Counted from the stretch's first letter, positions 18,257-27,222 are shown. The stretch is 64,000 nt of DNA from Agrobacterium tumefaciens (GCF_013318015.2 NZ_CP115846.1:142367-206366); one strand, 5' to 3'. Notes: generated from the sequence alone by a model not told the origin. Translations and numbers: made by a program.

Positions 18257-18803
18257 CATTCCCATCCCCTCCCTGAAAGCGAGCATCACGCTCCGCCCAT
18301 ATCCTGACCGAACTTTTCTCTTTGGCGGATAGCGGCCCCGGTACCCGTAGGGTCCGGGTTACCCTTCGCCGCTCAACTGAGTCTTCACTGGGTAGGCACC
18401 TGACTGATCCGGATCAGGCTTCGGTCCGCCGTAAGTGAGCGCGCATGCGCCACCTGCATCCACCCTTGCCGGACCAGCCAGGATTAGTCTGAAAAAGGCA
18501 TCTCCGAAAACACCCATGGCAAGCTTCCTGTCTCGGCATTCTCACAGCCTGTCGGTTCTGGCGCGCTTGCCTTTACCGTCGTTGCAGCCACCACCGCCTT
18601 CAGACGAAGCGGTCGGTAATTGTCGATGAGATCGGGCATTTCCTTGCCCGCGTCTTTGCAAGCTTTTGTCACTCCATCTCCTGGCTGATTTCGTTGCTTC
18701 AGCTTCATCTGCTGCGGAATGTCCCGCTCAGTTTCTCTCCGGCTGCCGCCGTCGAATTCCGGCGGCAGCCAAGTTGCCTTGGGAGGCACGAACGAAGAAA
18801 GGA
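18257..18803. other. Leader region upstream of the receptor fragment
   Basis: About 550 bases between the receptor fragment and the fused permease gene. It holds a strong dyad at 18331-18373 and a palindrome CTGATCCGGATCAG near 18413-18426. A minus-strand open frame at 18484-18807 has no recognisable product. It could contain an untranslated leader of the receptor gene; no known riboswitch class was matched. Confidence 0.4.
18331..18373 (-). other. GC-rich hairpin in receptor-gene leader
   Basis: AGCGGC at 18331-18336 pairs with GCCGCT at 18368-18373. Inside it CCCGG-ACCC pairs with GGGTCCGGG. Read on the minus strand it would be an RNA stem-loop upstream of the chemoreceptor start. Identity unknown. 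Confidence 0.4.
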
Positions 18804-20585
18804 TCAATCACCGTCTGTCGACGGCTGTGCGAGAATGGCAATCGCGCCCGGCGTCCCGGCTGCCTTTCGACGTCGCAGCGTGAATGCCATGCCAATCATG
18901 ATCACCGTGCAGGTCACGCCGAGCAGCAGTGCGGAAACAGCCGCTGATTCAGGGCTGGTATTGAAGCGAATGCCTTCCCAGAGCTTTCGTGGCAGTGTCT
19001 TGACGGAAAGGTCACTCAGGAAGATCGATGCGACCGATTCATCGAATGACAGCAGCATTGCTAGAAGACCGCCGATGGCGAGGCCGGGAAGCAACAAGGG
19101 GAAGACAACGGTGCGAAAGACGCGCCATGGATTTGCACCAAGGCTTGCCGCCGCGAGTGACAGCGCCGGATCGATTGAGCTGTAGGTTGCTGAGGCGACC
19201 AGATAAACAACCGGGAAAATCAGCACGGTATGCGCAAGGATGATACCCATCTCAGTATCTACCAACCCCACTCGCGCGAAGGTCAAATACGCCCCCAGCG
19301 CGAAGACAACGGCCGGTACACTAAGCGGCGACTGCACAAGTGCCTCCAGAGCGCCTTGAAACCAAAAGCGGCGCCCACCAAAGCCCAGCACGGCAAGGAT
19401 TGCGAGAAGAAGGCTGAGGATGCAGGTGGCAATCCCGATCCGGAGACTGGTCAGAGCTGCGCCCATCCATTCGGAGCTGCCGAGGATCGTTTCGAACCAG
19501 CGTAGCGAAAAGCCGGGAGGCGGGAAAATGAGGACATCCGCCGAACTGAAACTGACAGGGAAGAGAATGAGCAGTGGAAGCAAGATGTACGACGATATCA
19601 ACACTAGGTATATCGCTGGCACAACCGCGCTTCCCGCTCTCCACAATGATGACAGTCCGGGATTTGCTTTCGGCAACGCTACCGATCGGCGAAGCAGAGA
19701 GGTGTCCGGCTTTTCCTCTGAATGTCCCTGAGAGGTAATAGAAAGTGGGGCAGGGCGCTGCCAACGCGACAGGAAGCGGGCGACCATCGTCAGTGCTGTG
19801 ACCACGATCGTCGCAACGATGGCAAGCGTTATGCCAAGGGCCGCGGCCATGGCCCAATCCGCACCCGTCTCGATCTCCGATTGGATAACCTGTGCAAGCA
19901 TTTGCTGCCTTTGGTTACCCAAAAGTGCCGGCGCTATGAAGCTCGCGATCGTGAAAAGGAAGGTGATGATGACGCCCGATTGAATGCCACGGATCGACAG
20001 CGGAACAACCACTCCCAGCCAGGCGCGTAGCGGGTTAGCGCCAAGTGTATTTGCTGCGAGCAGAATACGTCCGTCGATACGTCGTAGGACTGTGACGAGC
20101 GAGAAAACCATCATTGGAATGGAGGAATGCACGAGCGCCAGCACAACAGCAGGCTCGCTGAACAACAATGGGAGCGGCTCTGAGATGAGGCCAAGACTGA
20201 GCAGTGTTCCGTTGACAAGGCCGCGCTGGCCGAGGATCGCGATCCAGGCGAACGTGCGCACCAGAACACTCGTCAGAAAAGGAACAAGCACCAACAATCC
20301 GAGAAGGAGCGCCTTTATACCGGTTGCCCGGCTGAGGAACCATGCAAGCGGATACGAGATCACCAGTGTTATTGCGGTCGCTTCAAGGCTTATGCGTACG
20401 GTCGTCCAGGTAATTTTAAGATAGACTGAGCCTGCGAATATGCGCATGAAGCGCGCCACAGCGTCGCCGCCAAAGGCTTGTGGCACTATTGCGAGCAGTG
20501 GAATGAAGAAGGCGAGGAGCAAGAGCACGAAAACGGGCACCAGCAGTAAAGTTTGACCCCGGTTCGCAAGTAAATTCTGTTTCAT
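18804..20585 (-). CDS. Opine ABC importer, fused double permease (PotB-PotC)
   Basis: 593-residue membrane protein with two complete permease units in one chain. The first (residues 1-285) has EAA loop LAANTLGANPLRAWLGVVVPLSI; the second (about 320-580) has LAAASLGANPWRVFRTVVFPLLL. They are joined by a polar linker near SQGHSEEKPDTSLL. In most Pot-type systems these are separate proteins, as at 13242-14965. Last gene of the six-gene operon that starts with the SIS deglycase at 25891. Probably imports an agropine- or chrysopine-like opine. Confidence 0.88.
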   Translation of the reverse strand: MKQNLLANRGQTLLLVPVFVLLLLAFFIPLLAIVPQAFGGDAVARFMRIFAGSVYLKITWTTVRISLEATAITLVISYPLAWFLSRATGIKALLLGLLVLVPFLTSVLVRTFAWIAILGQRGLVNGTLLSLGLISEPLPLLFSEPAVVLALVHSSIPMMVFSLVTVLRRIDGRILLAANTLGANPLRAWLGVVVPLSIRGIQSGVIITFLFTIASFIAPALLGNQRQQMLAQVIQSEIETGADWAMAAALGITLAIVATIVVTALTMVARFLSRWQRPAPLSITSQGHSEEKPDTSLLRRSVALPKANPGLSSLWRAGSAVVPAIYLVLISSYILLPLLILFPVSFSSADVLIFPPPGFSLRWFETILGSSEWMGAALTSLRIGIATCILSLLLAILAVLGFGGRRFWFQGALEALVQSPLSVPAVVFALGAYLTFARVGLVDTEMGIILAHTVLIFPVVYLVASATYSSIDPALSLAAASLGANPWRVFRTVVFPLLLPGLAIGGLLAMLLSFDESVASIFLSDLSVKTLPRKLWEGIRFNTSPESAAVSALLLGVTCTVIMIGMAFTLRRRKAAGTPGAIAILAQPSTDGD

Positions 20586-20609
20586 TGTGTTACTCCTCGC
20601 CGCCTGAAC

Positions 20610-21638
20610 TTATTGCATGATGTACGTGGCCCACTCGGCCTTCACCGAGTCGTAGTTGTCGTTCCACCACTTCGAGTTGAGAACGGCGCTTACTTTGGCG
20701 TTAGCCGGGTAGCTTGGCAGATCCTTGGCAACAGCCGGGTCAAGGAGTCTCAGCGCATCGACGTTGGTCGGGCCGTATGCGATCACGCGCGTGAGTTCGG
20801 CCTGTTGTTCGGCTTGAGCGGCGAAATTGATGAACTTCATCGCTTCACCTGCATTCCGGGCACCCTTGGGTACTGCCCAGTATTCGGTATCGGCAAGGGC
20901 GCCTTCCCAGGTATAACCCCAATTTGCCCCTGCCTTGATGGCGTTCTTGATACGCCCTGTGCCAGCGTAAACCATGTCGGCCTCACCCTGCTGCATGAGA
21001 GCCTGGATGTCGGATGCGCCCTTGTAACCGATGACCTGATCTTTCACCCGGTCAATGACTTTCAAGGCGCGTTGCACGTCGAGAGGATAGAGATCGGCCG
21101 GCTTCACGCCGTCTCCCATCAGCGCAAATTCAAGAGAGTAGGTTGCATCAGACGGGAGGACACGCCGGGCCTTTACGCTCGGGTCAAAAAATTGAGCCGG
21201 AGTGACTTCGTTCGGAAACTTGTCCTTGTTCCATGCGAGGTTGGTCCCGAAAACCATGTAGCCAACGCCGTATTTGGTGCGGAAATTTTCCGGAATGTTA
21301 TCGGCCTTTACGACCGAGTAATCGATCGGCTCAAGCAGGCCGTCCTTCACCTCACTCGCGAAGGCAGGGCTCTCGGCGGAGATCACGTCCCAGGTGACAT
21401 TGCCGCTCTCTACCATGGCTTTGACCTTGGCATATCCGGTACCAGTGGTACCGGTTACCTTGACCCCACTCGCCTTGGCATACGGGTCGAAATAGGCCTT
21501 TGTCTGCGCTTCCTGAAAGGAACCTCCGTAAGAGGAGATAACGAGGTCGGCGGCAGATGCGGCGCCCGAAAGCATGATGACACCGGTGGCAGCAAGCAAA
21601 GTGGTCGAGATGCGCTTGAAGAATGTGGTCGAATTCAT
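20610..21638 (-). CDS. Opine ABC importer, periplasmic binding protein
   Basis: 342 residues. The signal peptide MNSTTFFKRISTTLLAATGV...SGAASA is cut before ADLVISSYGGSFQEAQ. The remainder is a PotD-like solute-binding fold (SGNVTWDVISAES, YMVFGTNLAWNKDKF). Similar in class to the protein at 16203-17258 but clearly distinct. Lies between the ATPase and the fused permease in one operon. The ligand is inferred from the neighbouring opine enzymes. Confidence 0.87.
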   Translation of the reverse strand: MNSTTFFKRISTTLLAATGVIMLSGAASAADLVISSYGGSFQEAQTKAYFDPYAKASGVKVTGTTGTGYAKVKAMVESGNVTWDVISAESPAFASEVKDGLLEPIDYSVVKADNIPENFRTKYGVGYMVFGTNLAWNKDKFPNEVTPAQFFDPSVKARRVLPSDATYSLEFALMGDGVKPADLYPLDVQRALKVIDRVKDQVIGYKGASDIQALMQQGEADMVYAGTGRIKNAIKAGANWGYTWEGALADTEYWAVPKGARNAGEAMKFINFAAQAEQQAELTRVIAYGPTNVDALRLLDPAVAKDLPSYPANAKVSAVLNSKWWNDNYDSVKAEWATYIMQ

Positions 21639-21693
21639 CGTTTTTCTCCTCTGGATGTCATGGGTTTTCCCACTTCAAAATTCCGCTTCAGGG

Positions 21694-22779
21694 TCATCCT
21701 TCTGTCGGAAGAATTGCGACGGACGCCGGCGGCCACTGCGCGATGACGGCCGCACCAGGAGTAAGGCTCCCGGCAAGATCATCTCCACGCATGACGTTGG
21801 CGAGCAGGGACTGCCCGTCGGATAGTTGCAAGGCGACACGCCAGCCAGCACCGAGGTAGGTCACATCCCGGATCGTGGCGGAAACGCCGAATGAGCTTTC
21901 TGTTGAAGGTTTCAATGGCGAGAGGATCGTCACGTTCTCGGGTCTGACGACGATATCGAACGGTCCGTCTGCCGGGGACGGCAGCGCCTGACGTGCACCG
22001 CCGATCTCATAACCCTTGCCTCCGTCCGTGCCACTTACCCGAAGGATCGAACATTCCCCGATGAAGCGTGCCACAAAGTGGTTGGACGGATGAGCGTAGA
22101 TTGTCTCCGGGTCGGCGACCTGAAGCAGCTTTCCACCGGACATAATGCCGATCCGGTCAGCCATGGCCATCGCTTCCGATTGGTCATGGGTGACGTAGAT
22201 AACCGTGATGCCAAGCTCATGCTGAATTCGCTTCAGTTCCTGCTGCATCTGGTCACGGAGCCGCCGGTCGAGGGCGCCAAGGGGTTCATCCATAAGGAGA
22301 ATGGAAGGACTGAAAACCAGAGCTCGCGCGAGTGCAACACGTTGTTGCTGCCCCCCAGACATTTGTATTGGATATGACGCTCCGCGGTCGGTCAGATTAA
22401 CCAGGCTGAGAGCGGCCTTAACCCTCTCTTCTCGTTCGCTGCGCCCAACACCGCGCATTCTAAGGGGGTACGCGACATTTTCAGCCGCGGTCAAATGCGG
22501 AAAAAGTGCATAGTTCTGGAAGACTACACCGATCTGCCGCCGATGTGGCGGCACGTCTGAAACAGGTGTACCCGACATCAGAACACGGCCCTCCGTCGTC
22601 CTTTCGAACCCCGCCAGCAGCATAAGGAGGGTTGTCTTCCCGGAACCGCTCGATCCGAGCAGGGCAAAGAATTCTCCCTGCGCGATATCCAGGCTGACCT
22701 TATCAACGGCAGTGACAGGACCATAGCGGCGCGTCACAGCCTGAAACGAGACGGCGGGTAGCGGCTGGTCGTTCATCAC
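21694..22779 (-). CDS. Opine ABC importer, ATPase
   Basis: 361 residues. Walker A LLGSSGSGKTTLL, signature MSGGQQQRVALARA, Walker B ILLMDEPLGALDRRL, switch VTHDQSEAMAM, C-terminal TOBE region IVVRPENVTIL. Start codon overlaps the stop of the M24 gene (22776), so the two are translationally coupled. This ties the opine-opening enzyme to this importer. Confidence 0.9.
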   Translation of the reverse strand: MMNDQPLPAVSFQAVTRRYGPVTAVDKVSLDIAQGEFFALLGSSGSGKTTLLMLLAGFERTTEGRVLMSGTPVSDVPPHRRQIGVVFQNYALFPHLTAAENVAYPLRMRGVGRSEREERVKAALSLVNLTDRGASYPIQMSGGQQQRVALARALVFSPSILLMDEPLGALDRRLRDQMQQELKRIQHELGITVIYVTHDQSEAMAMADRIGIMSGGKLLQVADPETIYAHPSNHFVARFIGECSILRVSGTDGGKGYEIGGARQALPSPADGPFDIVVRPENVTILSPLKPSTESSFGVSATIRDVTYLGAGWRVALQLSDGQSLLANVMRGDDLAGSLTPGAAVIAQWPPASVAILPTEG

Positions 22780-23996
22780 ACGTCCCTACCAAGCTCGAAT
22801 GGTGTCAGGACCTCATAACCACTGTCGGTGACAAGCACGGTGTCACCGAAACGGGCACCACCGATACCATCGACGTAGATCCCAGGTTCGACGCTGAGGA
22901 CCATACCGGCTTGGAGTTGAACGGCGGAGTTCGCCTTGAGTTCAATGCCGTCCCAGTCGGAATATCCAATTCCCCGGCCCGTTCGATGCAAAAACGGGCT
23001 GTCCCAACCGCCCTGTTCAATAACGTCGACGGCGGCTGCATGGACCTCGCCAGCAGTGACGCCGGGTCGGATTTTCGCCAAAGCAGCTTCCTGAGCTCGA
23101 CGAGCGAAATCGACTACCTTGCGAAGCTCAGCAGAGAGCGGCTTCGAACCGACGGCGATAGGTCGGTCGAAACAAACTCCGTAGCCTGCGAAGACTTGGC
23201 CACAAAGGCAGATCTGCACATTCTCGCCGTCATTCATGATCCTACCACCACCAGAGCAGTGGCAACGAGCAGTGCGTTCAGGACCACTTCCGACCATGTT
23301 CATCTGGTGCGGCCAGAATCTGGGCTGTTCCGCGTCGTTACCCAGAAACTCAGCGCTCCGCTTGATAGCAGCCGTAAGCGAGGCAAGCGTAACCTGCCAT
23401 TCTGCGGCGCCAGGTGTGATGGCTTGACGAGCGGCGGCGTACTGATGCCCGACAATATCTGTCGCCCGACGAATACCATCGATGACGACAGCATTCTTGA
23501 GAGCAAGCTGATCACGCAAAAAGGATGTTGCATCCTTTATGCGTTCGGAGCCAAGAACCTGTCTCACCAGTTCGATGTTGGAAGCCCAGGTTGAGTTGAA
23601 GTCGACGCCGATCGCCTGAGCATGAGGTGCGATCTCGCCGATGTACTTCGCGAGAGCGTCCTGATGGGACATCGGCGCAGGTATCGGTTCTTCCCATTCG
23701 ACCCATTCAGCTTCGACAGGTGTCGTGCATCTCGCTCTGATCTCCTTGGCTTCGCTGCGAGGGGAAACGAACGCCGGCTGTCCTTGCTGTTCAAACACCA
23801 GCCAGATCGGCCTGCCGATCGGAAGACCGTTCAGGCCGGTGAAGAAGCGCAGGTAATCGAAGCCGGAGATGGCAAGAATATCAATGGCGGCATGCTTCAT
23901 CGCCGCCTGGGTGCGCTCAATGCGATTGCGATACTCCGCGTCGGATGGAAATTTCAGTTCTGACGTCTCAGGGTTTTGATACATTGCATTCCCCAA
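22776..23996 (-). CDS. M24-fold opine lactonase/cyclase homologue (AgcA-like)
   Basis: 406-residue bacterial counterpart of the T-DNA Ags protein (7177-8364), with the same motifs: HRTGRGIGYSDWDGIELK, SVEPGIYVDGIGGARFGDT. The same metal-ligand losses occur (CLCGQVF, ARFGD). By analogy with AgcA of octopine/mannityl plasmids it would open the lactone of agropine to mannopine; a chrysopine-type lactone is the alternative. M5 (23984) is a possible alternative start. Third gene of the operon, coupled to the ATPase. Confidence 0.82.
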   Translation of the reverse strand: MGNAMYQNPETSELKFPSDAEYRNRIERTQAAMKHAAIDILAISGFDYLRFFTGLNGLPIGRPIWLVFEQQGQPAFVSPRSEAKEIRARCTTPVEAEWVEWEEPIPAPMSHQDALAKYIGEIAPHAQAIGVDFNSTWASNIELVRQVLGSERIKDATSFLRDQLALKNAVVIDGIRRATDIVGHQYAAARQAITPGAAEWQVTLASLTAAIKRSAEFLGNDAEQPRFWPHQMNMVGSGPERTARCHCSGGGRIMNDGENVQICLCGQVFAGYGVCFDRPIAVGSKPLSAELRKVVDFARRAQEAALAKIRPGVTAGEVHAAAVDVIEQGGWDSPFLHRTGRGIGYSDWDGIELKANSAVQLQAGMVLSVEPGIYVDGIGGARFGDTVLVTDSGYEVLTPFELGRDV

Positions 23997-24037
23997 CTTG
24001 TTATTTTGATACTCGCAAGCCTTAAATCGACTTGACG

Positions 24038-24856
24038 TTAAGCCGGTATCTCTCGTGTGATGGTGCGTGCGTGGCCGAATGCGCCACGTGTACCGCAGAT
24101 GTGCGCCGCATATTGCGCTCCGTCGCTGGCGGCGTCCTTAAGCGATGCTCCAGTCAGCACGCGGCACACGAGCCGGCTGAGAAACGCGTCTCCAGCCCCA
24201 AGCGTGTCAACTGCATCGACCGGAACCGCAGGCGCAAAGAGCACATTGCCCTTGTGGCAAACCGTAGCGCCCCGAGCCCCTTGCGTTACAGTCACGAGCT
24301 CGACGCCTGCCGAAAGGGCCGTGTCCAGAACGTGTTTCACTTCATCATCGCTGGCATTCGATCTGGAGAACGCCGCCACCTTGACGTAGGGCAAGACGTC
24401 TGCGGCATAATCCAGACTGCGATCGGAGAAGTCGAAGGAGATCGCAACGCGCTCCCTGATCTCAGGGAGCTGACTATCAAGCTGGCTCGTTTCCCCGGTG
24501 TGAGCAAGGTCGAAGCCGGCCAGATATTCGAGATCGGCACTGTCGAGTTTGAACATCGAAACGCCTTTCTCGCACAGACCCCAGACGCGATTGTTGCCGT
24601 CGTCATCCATGTGCACCGTTGCGAAAGCGTTCGGCCCCTCCTTGACTCGCAGACGTGTGAGTTCAACACCCTCCGCCTGCAAGCTGGATCGAATGAGATC
24701 GCCATGGGAATCGGTGCCAATGACACCGAGATAAGCGGCACTTAGTCCACTGCGCTGGGCGTGGACGGCAAAGTTTACCGCGTTGCCGCCCGGGAACATG
24801 AGCTTCTGATTGAAATACCGGTCGACAACATTGTCACCCACGCCACAAACACGCAT
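24038..24856 (-). CDS. PfkB-family sugar kinase (FrlD-like)
   Basis: 272 residues. The ribokinase/PfkB fold is shown by MFPGGNAVNFAVHAQRSG (sugar-binding GGN) and the C-terminal DTLGAGDAFLSR with catalytic Asp and anion-hole GAGD. Together with the SIS protein next door it matches the fructoselysine pair FrlD/FrlB. The kinase would phosphorylate the deoxyfructosyl conjugate at C6, and the SIS enzyme would split it. Gene two of the operon, nine bases after the SIS gene. Substrate inferred. Confidence 0.84.
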   Translation of the reverse strand: MRVCGVGDNVVDRYFNQKLMFPGGNAVNFAVHAQRSGLSAAYLGVIGTDSHGDLIRSSLQAEGVELTRLRVKEGPNAFATVHMDDDGNNRVWGLCEKGVSMFKLDSADLEYLAGFDLAHTGETSQLDSQLPEIRERVAISFDFSDRSLDYAADVLPYVKVAAFSRSNASDDEVKHVLDTALSAGVELVTVTQGARGATVCHKGNVLFAPAVPVDAVDTLGAGDAFLSRLVCRVLTGASLKDAASDGAQYAAHICGTRGAFGHARTITREIPA

Positions 24857-24865
24857 TTGACGACC

Positions 24866-25891
24866 TCAGTAAGTTGTTTTGAACATGTATCGGCGATCGT
24901 TTAGGTCGTGACCTGTGACGGCTTGATAGTGCTCGGCCAGTCGCCTAGACAATGTCGAAAGGAGAAGAGGCGTAATTTCCCCGCGCACCGACGCTGGAAC
25001 GCCTGGAAGGCTATAGTCCTTCGAGTCCACGACACGGCAGCGCTGGGTGTTCTTGGTAAGAAATGTCTCGACCCGATCGATTATGGCGCGGGTATCGTCC
25101 TCGCCCTTGAACAGGAGGACAGGGGTATCAGGCTGAACGACTTCAAAAGCACCATGCAGGAACTCGTTGGCGTTGAACCACGAGGCGTGCTTCCACTGCA
25201 TTTCCATGAGGTAGCACATGGCGAAGCCATAGCCGGCGCCCTGATTGGGACCAGCGGAGAGCACATAGGTGAGGGGTTCGGAACCGAAGGCGACCGCCGT
25301 TTCGTGAAGATTAGCCTCAGCTTCTTCGATCGCCTTTTCAAAAGCAGCAGGAACGGCCGCATAAGCCTGTTCGATTGCCGCATAGTCGAGTTCGGCGCCG
25401 GTTTCTCGAAGGAGGGCCGTCACCACCATGCCGACGAGCAATTGCTTCGGCGCCAGAATGGTCCGGTCGCTATTGTAGGTAAACACGTCATCGCACTCGG
25501 CAGCGAGCGGTGTCGTCTCATTCTTGGTAAATCCGATGACACGGGCGCCGACTGAACGGCAATGGCGAGCTGCCTCGATCGTTTCTTTCGTCGTACCATT
25601 ATGTGAGGCGACGAGAACGACGGAATCTGCGGAGAGCAGTGCCGGCGAACGGCGGTTGAACTCTTCACTGTTGAAGTGGAAGGTCGGGATTTTCGCGCTG
25701 CGATCGCACCTGTAGGCAGCCGCCGAGAAGTCATTGTACGAACCGCCGCAGCCGATCAGGAAAATATTTCGCGCGCCCTTTGCAGCCGCTTTGACAACCT
25801 CTGCGATCCTTTCTCGCTGGGTCAGGGCCGCTTCGATGGTGCTGCGGAATTCGGGATCGGGAGAGACGAGATTTGGGTAGTTGGTCATCAT
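24866..25891 (-). CDS. SIS-domain deglycase (MocD/FrlB-like)
   Basis: 341 residues from MMTNYPNLVSPDPEFRS. Two SIS lobes: IFLIGCGGSYNDFSAAAY with VVLVASHNGTTKET, then YVLSAGPNQGAGYGFAMC. Expected to split deoxyfructosyl-glutamine-6-phosphate to glutamine and glucose-6-phosphate. It is the bacterial counterpart of T-DNA mas2' (4038-5120) and resembles the mocD role in mannopine catabolism. First gene of the six-gene operon; an operator-like palindrome lies 40 bases upstream. An open frame to 25930 overlaps that palindrome and is not preferred. Confidence 0.85.
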   Translation of the reverse strand: MMTNYPNLVSPDPEFRSTIEAALTQRERIAEVVKAAAKGARNIFLIGCGGSYNDFSAAAYRCDRSAKIPTFHFNSEEFNRRSPALLSADSVVLVASHNGTTKETIEAARHCRSVGARVIGFTKNETTPLAAECDDVFTYNSDRTILAPKQLLVGMVVTALLRETGAELDYAAIEQAYAAVPAAFEKAIEEAEANLHETAVAFGSEPLTYVLSAGPNQGAGYGFAMCYLMEMQWKHASWFNANEFLHGAFEVVQPDTPVLLFKGEDDTRAIIDRVETFLTKNTQRCRVVDSKDYSLPGVPASVRGEITPLLLSTLSRRLAEHYQAVTGHDLNDRRYMFKTTY

Positions 25892-25930
25892 GCTTCGCTT
25901 TCTGAGTTGAGACTGTGAGCGCGCTCTCAT

Positions 25931-25946
25931 GTGACACCGGTCTCAC
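25931..25946. promoter_or_regulatory. LacI-type operator upstream of opine catabolic operon
   Basis: GTGACACCGGTCTCAC is palindromic at 14 of 16 positions around a central CCGG, typical for LacI-family sites. Its minus-strand form TGAGACCGGTGTCA matches two sites ahead of the SDR gene (27193-27206 and 27209-27222). It lies between the divergent catabolic operon and the LacI gene, so it can control both. Confidence 0.65.
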
Positions 25947-26030
25947 AATTTTGGGCGTGCTGTCAAGTGTTTTGTTAGATACTCATTCTCTGCTATTGAC
26001 GATGGGACGAGCGAAAATGCGGACAATCAA

Positions 26031-27137
26031 ATGAAGACAAGTGAACGCGCGAACTCTCAGCCGACAGTGAGCGACGTTGCGCGCGCAGCCGGGGTTTCGC
26101 GCGCAACGGCAGCGCGGGTGCTGGGCGGATATGGGTACGCCGGATCGGAGGCGCGCGAACTGGTTCTCGATGCGGCCAAACGGCTGGCTTATCAACCGAA
26201 CCAACTCGCTCGAAGTATGGCGACCGGCCGCACCAAGACCATCGGTGTGGTGGTTGCCGATATCGAGAACCTGTATTTTGCAAGGGCTATCCGGGCGATT
26301 ACGGATACTGCGAACGCGAACGGTTTCGATGTCGTTTTGGCAAACACCGACGAAAATGTTGAGCTCGAGCGCTCCGCAGTCCGGGTCATGCTGGCCAAAC
26401 GAGTTGATGGATTGATTGTCTCACCAGCGTCAAGCGTCGACGTCGATCATCTCGTTGAAGCGCGTAACTTGGGTTGCCCGTTCGTACTTCTCGACAGGCG
26501 TGTGCCTGTTCTAAAGGCGGATACGGTTGCGATCGATAACTTTCCGGCGGCTCGTGAGGCGGTAGGGACGTTCGTCAGGTCAGGCCACAAGCGCATCGCG
26601 TTGGTCTCAAATTCAAGATTTGAAGGTGGTCAGAAGTATCTGACGTCACCCGTTCGCGAGCGCTTGGAGGGCTACAAGGCTGCGCTTCACGACGCGGGAA
26701 TCCAGAACGACCCAAAGCTTGCCCTCTTCGGCGGCGGCAATAATGAACAGCTTGCGCAAAAGCTGCGCAAGCTTTGCCAAAGCGATGAGCGCCCAACCGC
26801 ATTCCTGGCGGTGACAAGCGCGGTAGCCTTGGTGATCCTTGGTGTTTTAAGAGACGTTGGCCTGAGCGTTCCCGATGACGTGTCTCTGATATGCTTTGAG
26901 AATGCGGATTGGACGGTTGCCGTTACTCCTCCCCTGACCGTCATCGCGCAACCGATAAAAGAACTGGCATCAGCGGTGACCGAACGACTCATTGCTCGGC
27001 TTCAGGGCGATCTAAAGAGCCAGGCCAAAGAGACCCTGCTTTCGGCGACGCTGATTAGCCGTGGCTCGGTTAGCATCCCGCAGCTTTTCGAAAGCAGGGG
27101 ACGCGACACGGGTAATACGCCGCCGTCCACCTCCTGA
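26031..27137 (+). CDS. LacI/GalR-family repressor (MocR-like)
   Basis: 368 residues. The N-terminal helix-turn-helix PTVSDVARAAGVSRATAARVLGGYGY and hinge helix YQPNQLARSMATGRTKTIGVVVADI are followed by a periplasmic-binding-type sensor. Divergent from the opine operon starting at 25891, the usual place of a local repressor. A second copy at 31114-32241 is closely related over its whole length. The effector is probably an opine or its sugar-phosphate product (inference). Confidence 0.88.
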   Translation: MKTSERANSQPTVSDVARAAGVSRATAARVLGGYGYAGSEARELVLDAAKRLAYQPNQLARSMATGRTKTIGVVVADIENLYFARAIRAITDTANANGFDVVLANTDENVELERSAVRVMLAKRVDGLIVSPASSVDVDHLVEARNLGCPFVLLDRRVPVLKADTVAIDNFPAAREAVGTFVRSGHKRIALVSNSRFEGGQKYLTSPVRERLEGYKAALHDAGIQNDPKLALFGGGNNEQLAQKLRKLCQSDERPTAFLAVTSAVALVILGVLRDVGLSVPDDVSLICFENADWTVAVTPPLTVIAQPIKELASAVTERLIARLQGDLKSQAKETLLSATLISRGSVSIPQLFESRGRDTGNTPPSTS

Positions 27138-27192
27138 TCCTTGCACAATTGATTGCTCGCAAGCCGACGCTTGAACACTCTTGACAACAAGG

Positions 27193-27222
27193 TGAGAGCG
27201 GTCCCATATGAGAGCGGTATCA
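27193..27222 (+). promoter_or_regulatory. Tandem LacI-type half-operators in SDR/edd promoter
   Basis: TGAGAGCGGTCCCA (27193-27206) and TGAGAGCGGTATCA (27209-27222) stand in tandem just after a TTGACA (27181-27186) that can act as -35. They share TGAGAnCGGTnnCA with the site at 25931-25946. Overlap with the likely promoter suggests repression by one or both LacI proteins. Confidence 0.6.

Noticed and set aside
18331..18430. TPP, glycine, cobalamin or c-di-GMP riboswitch in the chemoreceptor leader
   Set aside because: Fragments resemble parts of several consensus sequences, but none of the conserved cores is complete.
18484..18807. 107-residue minus-strand frame upstream of the chemoreceptor fragment
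   Set aside because: Overlaps the end of the permease gene region, no motif, poor start context.
22776..23996. Annotation of the M24 proteins as Xaa-Pro aminopeptidases
   Set aside because: Metal-binding residues are incomplete and the gene context is opine synthesis and breakdown, so a peptidase role is unlikely.
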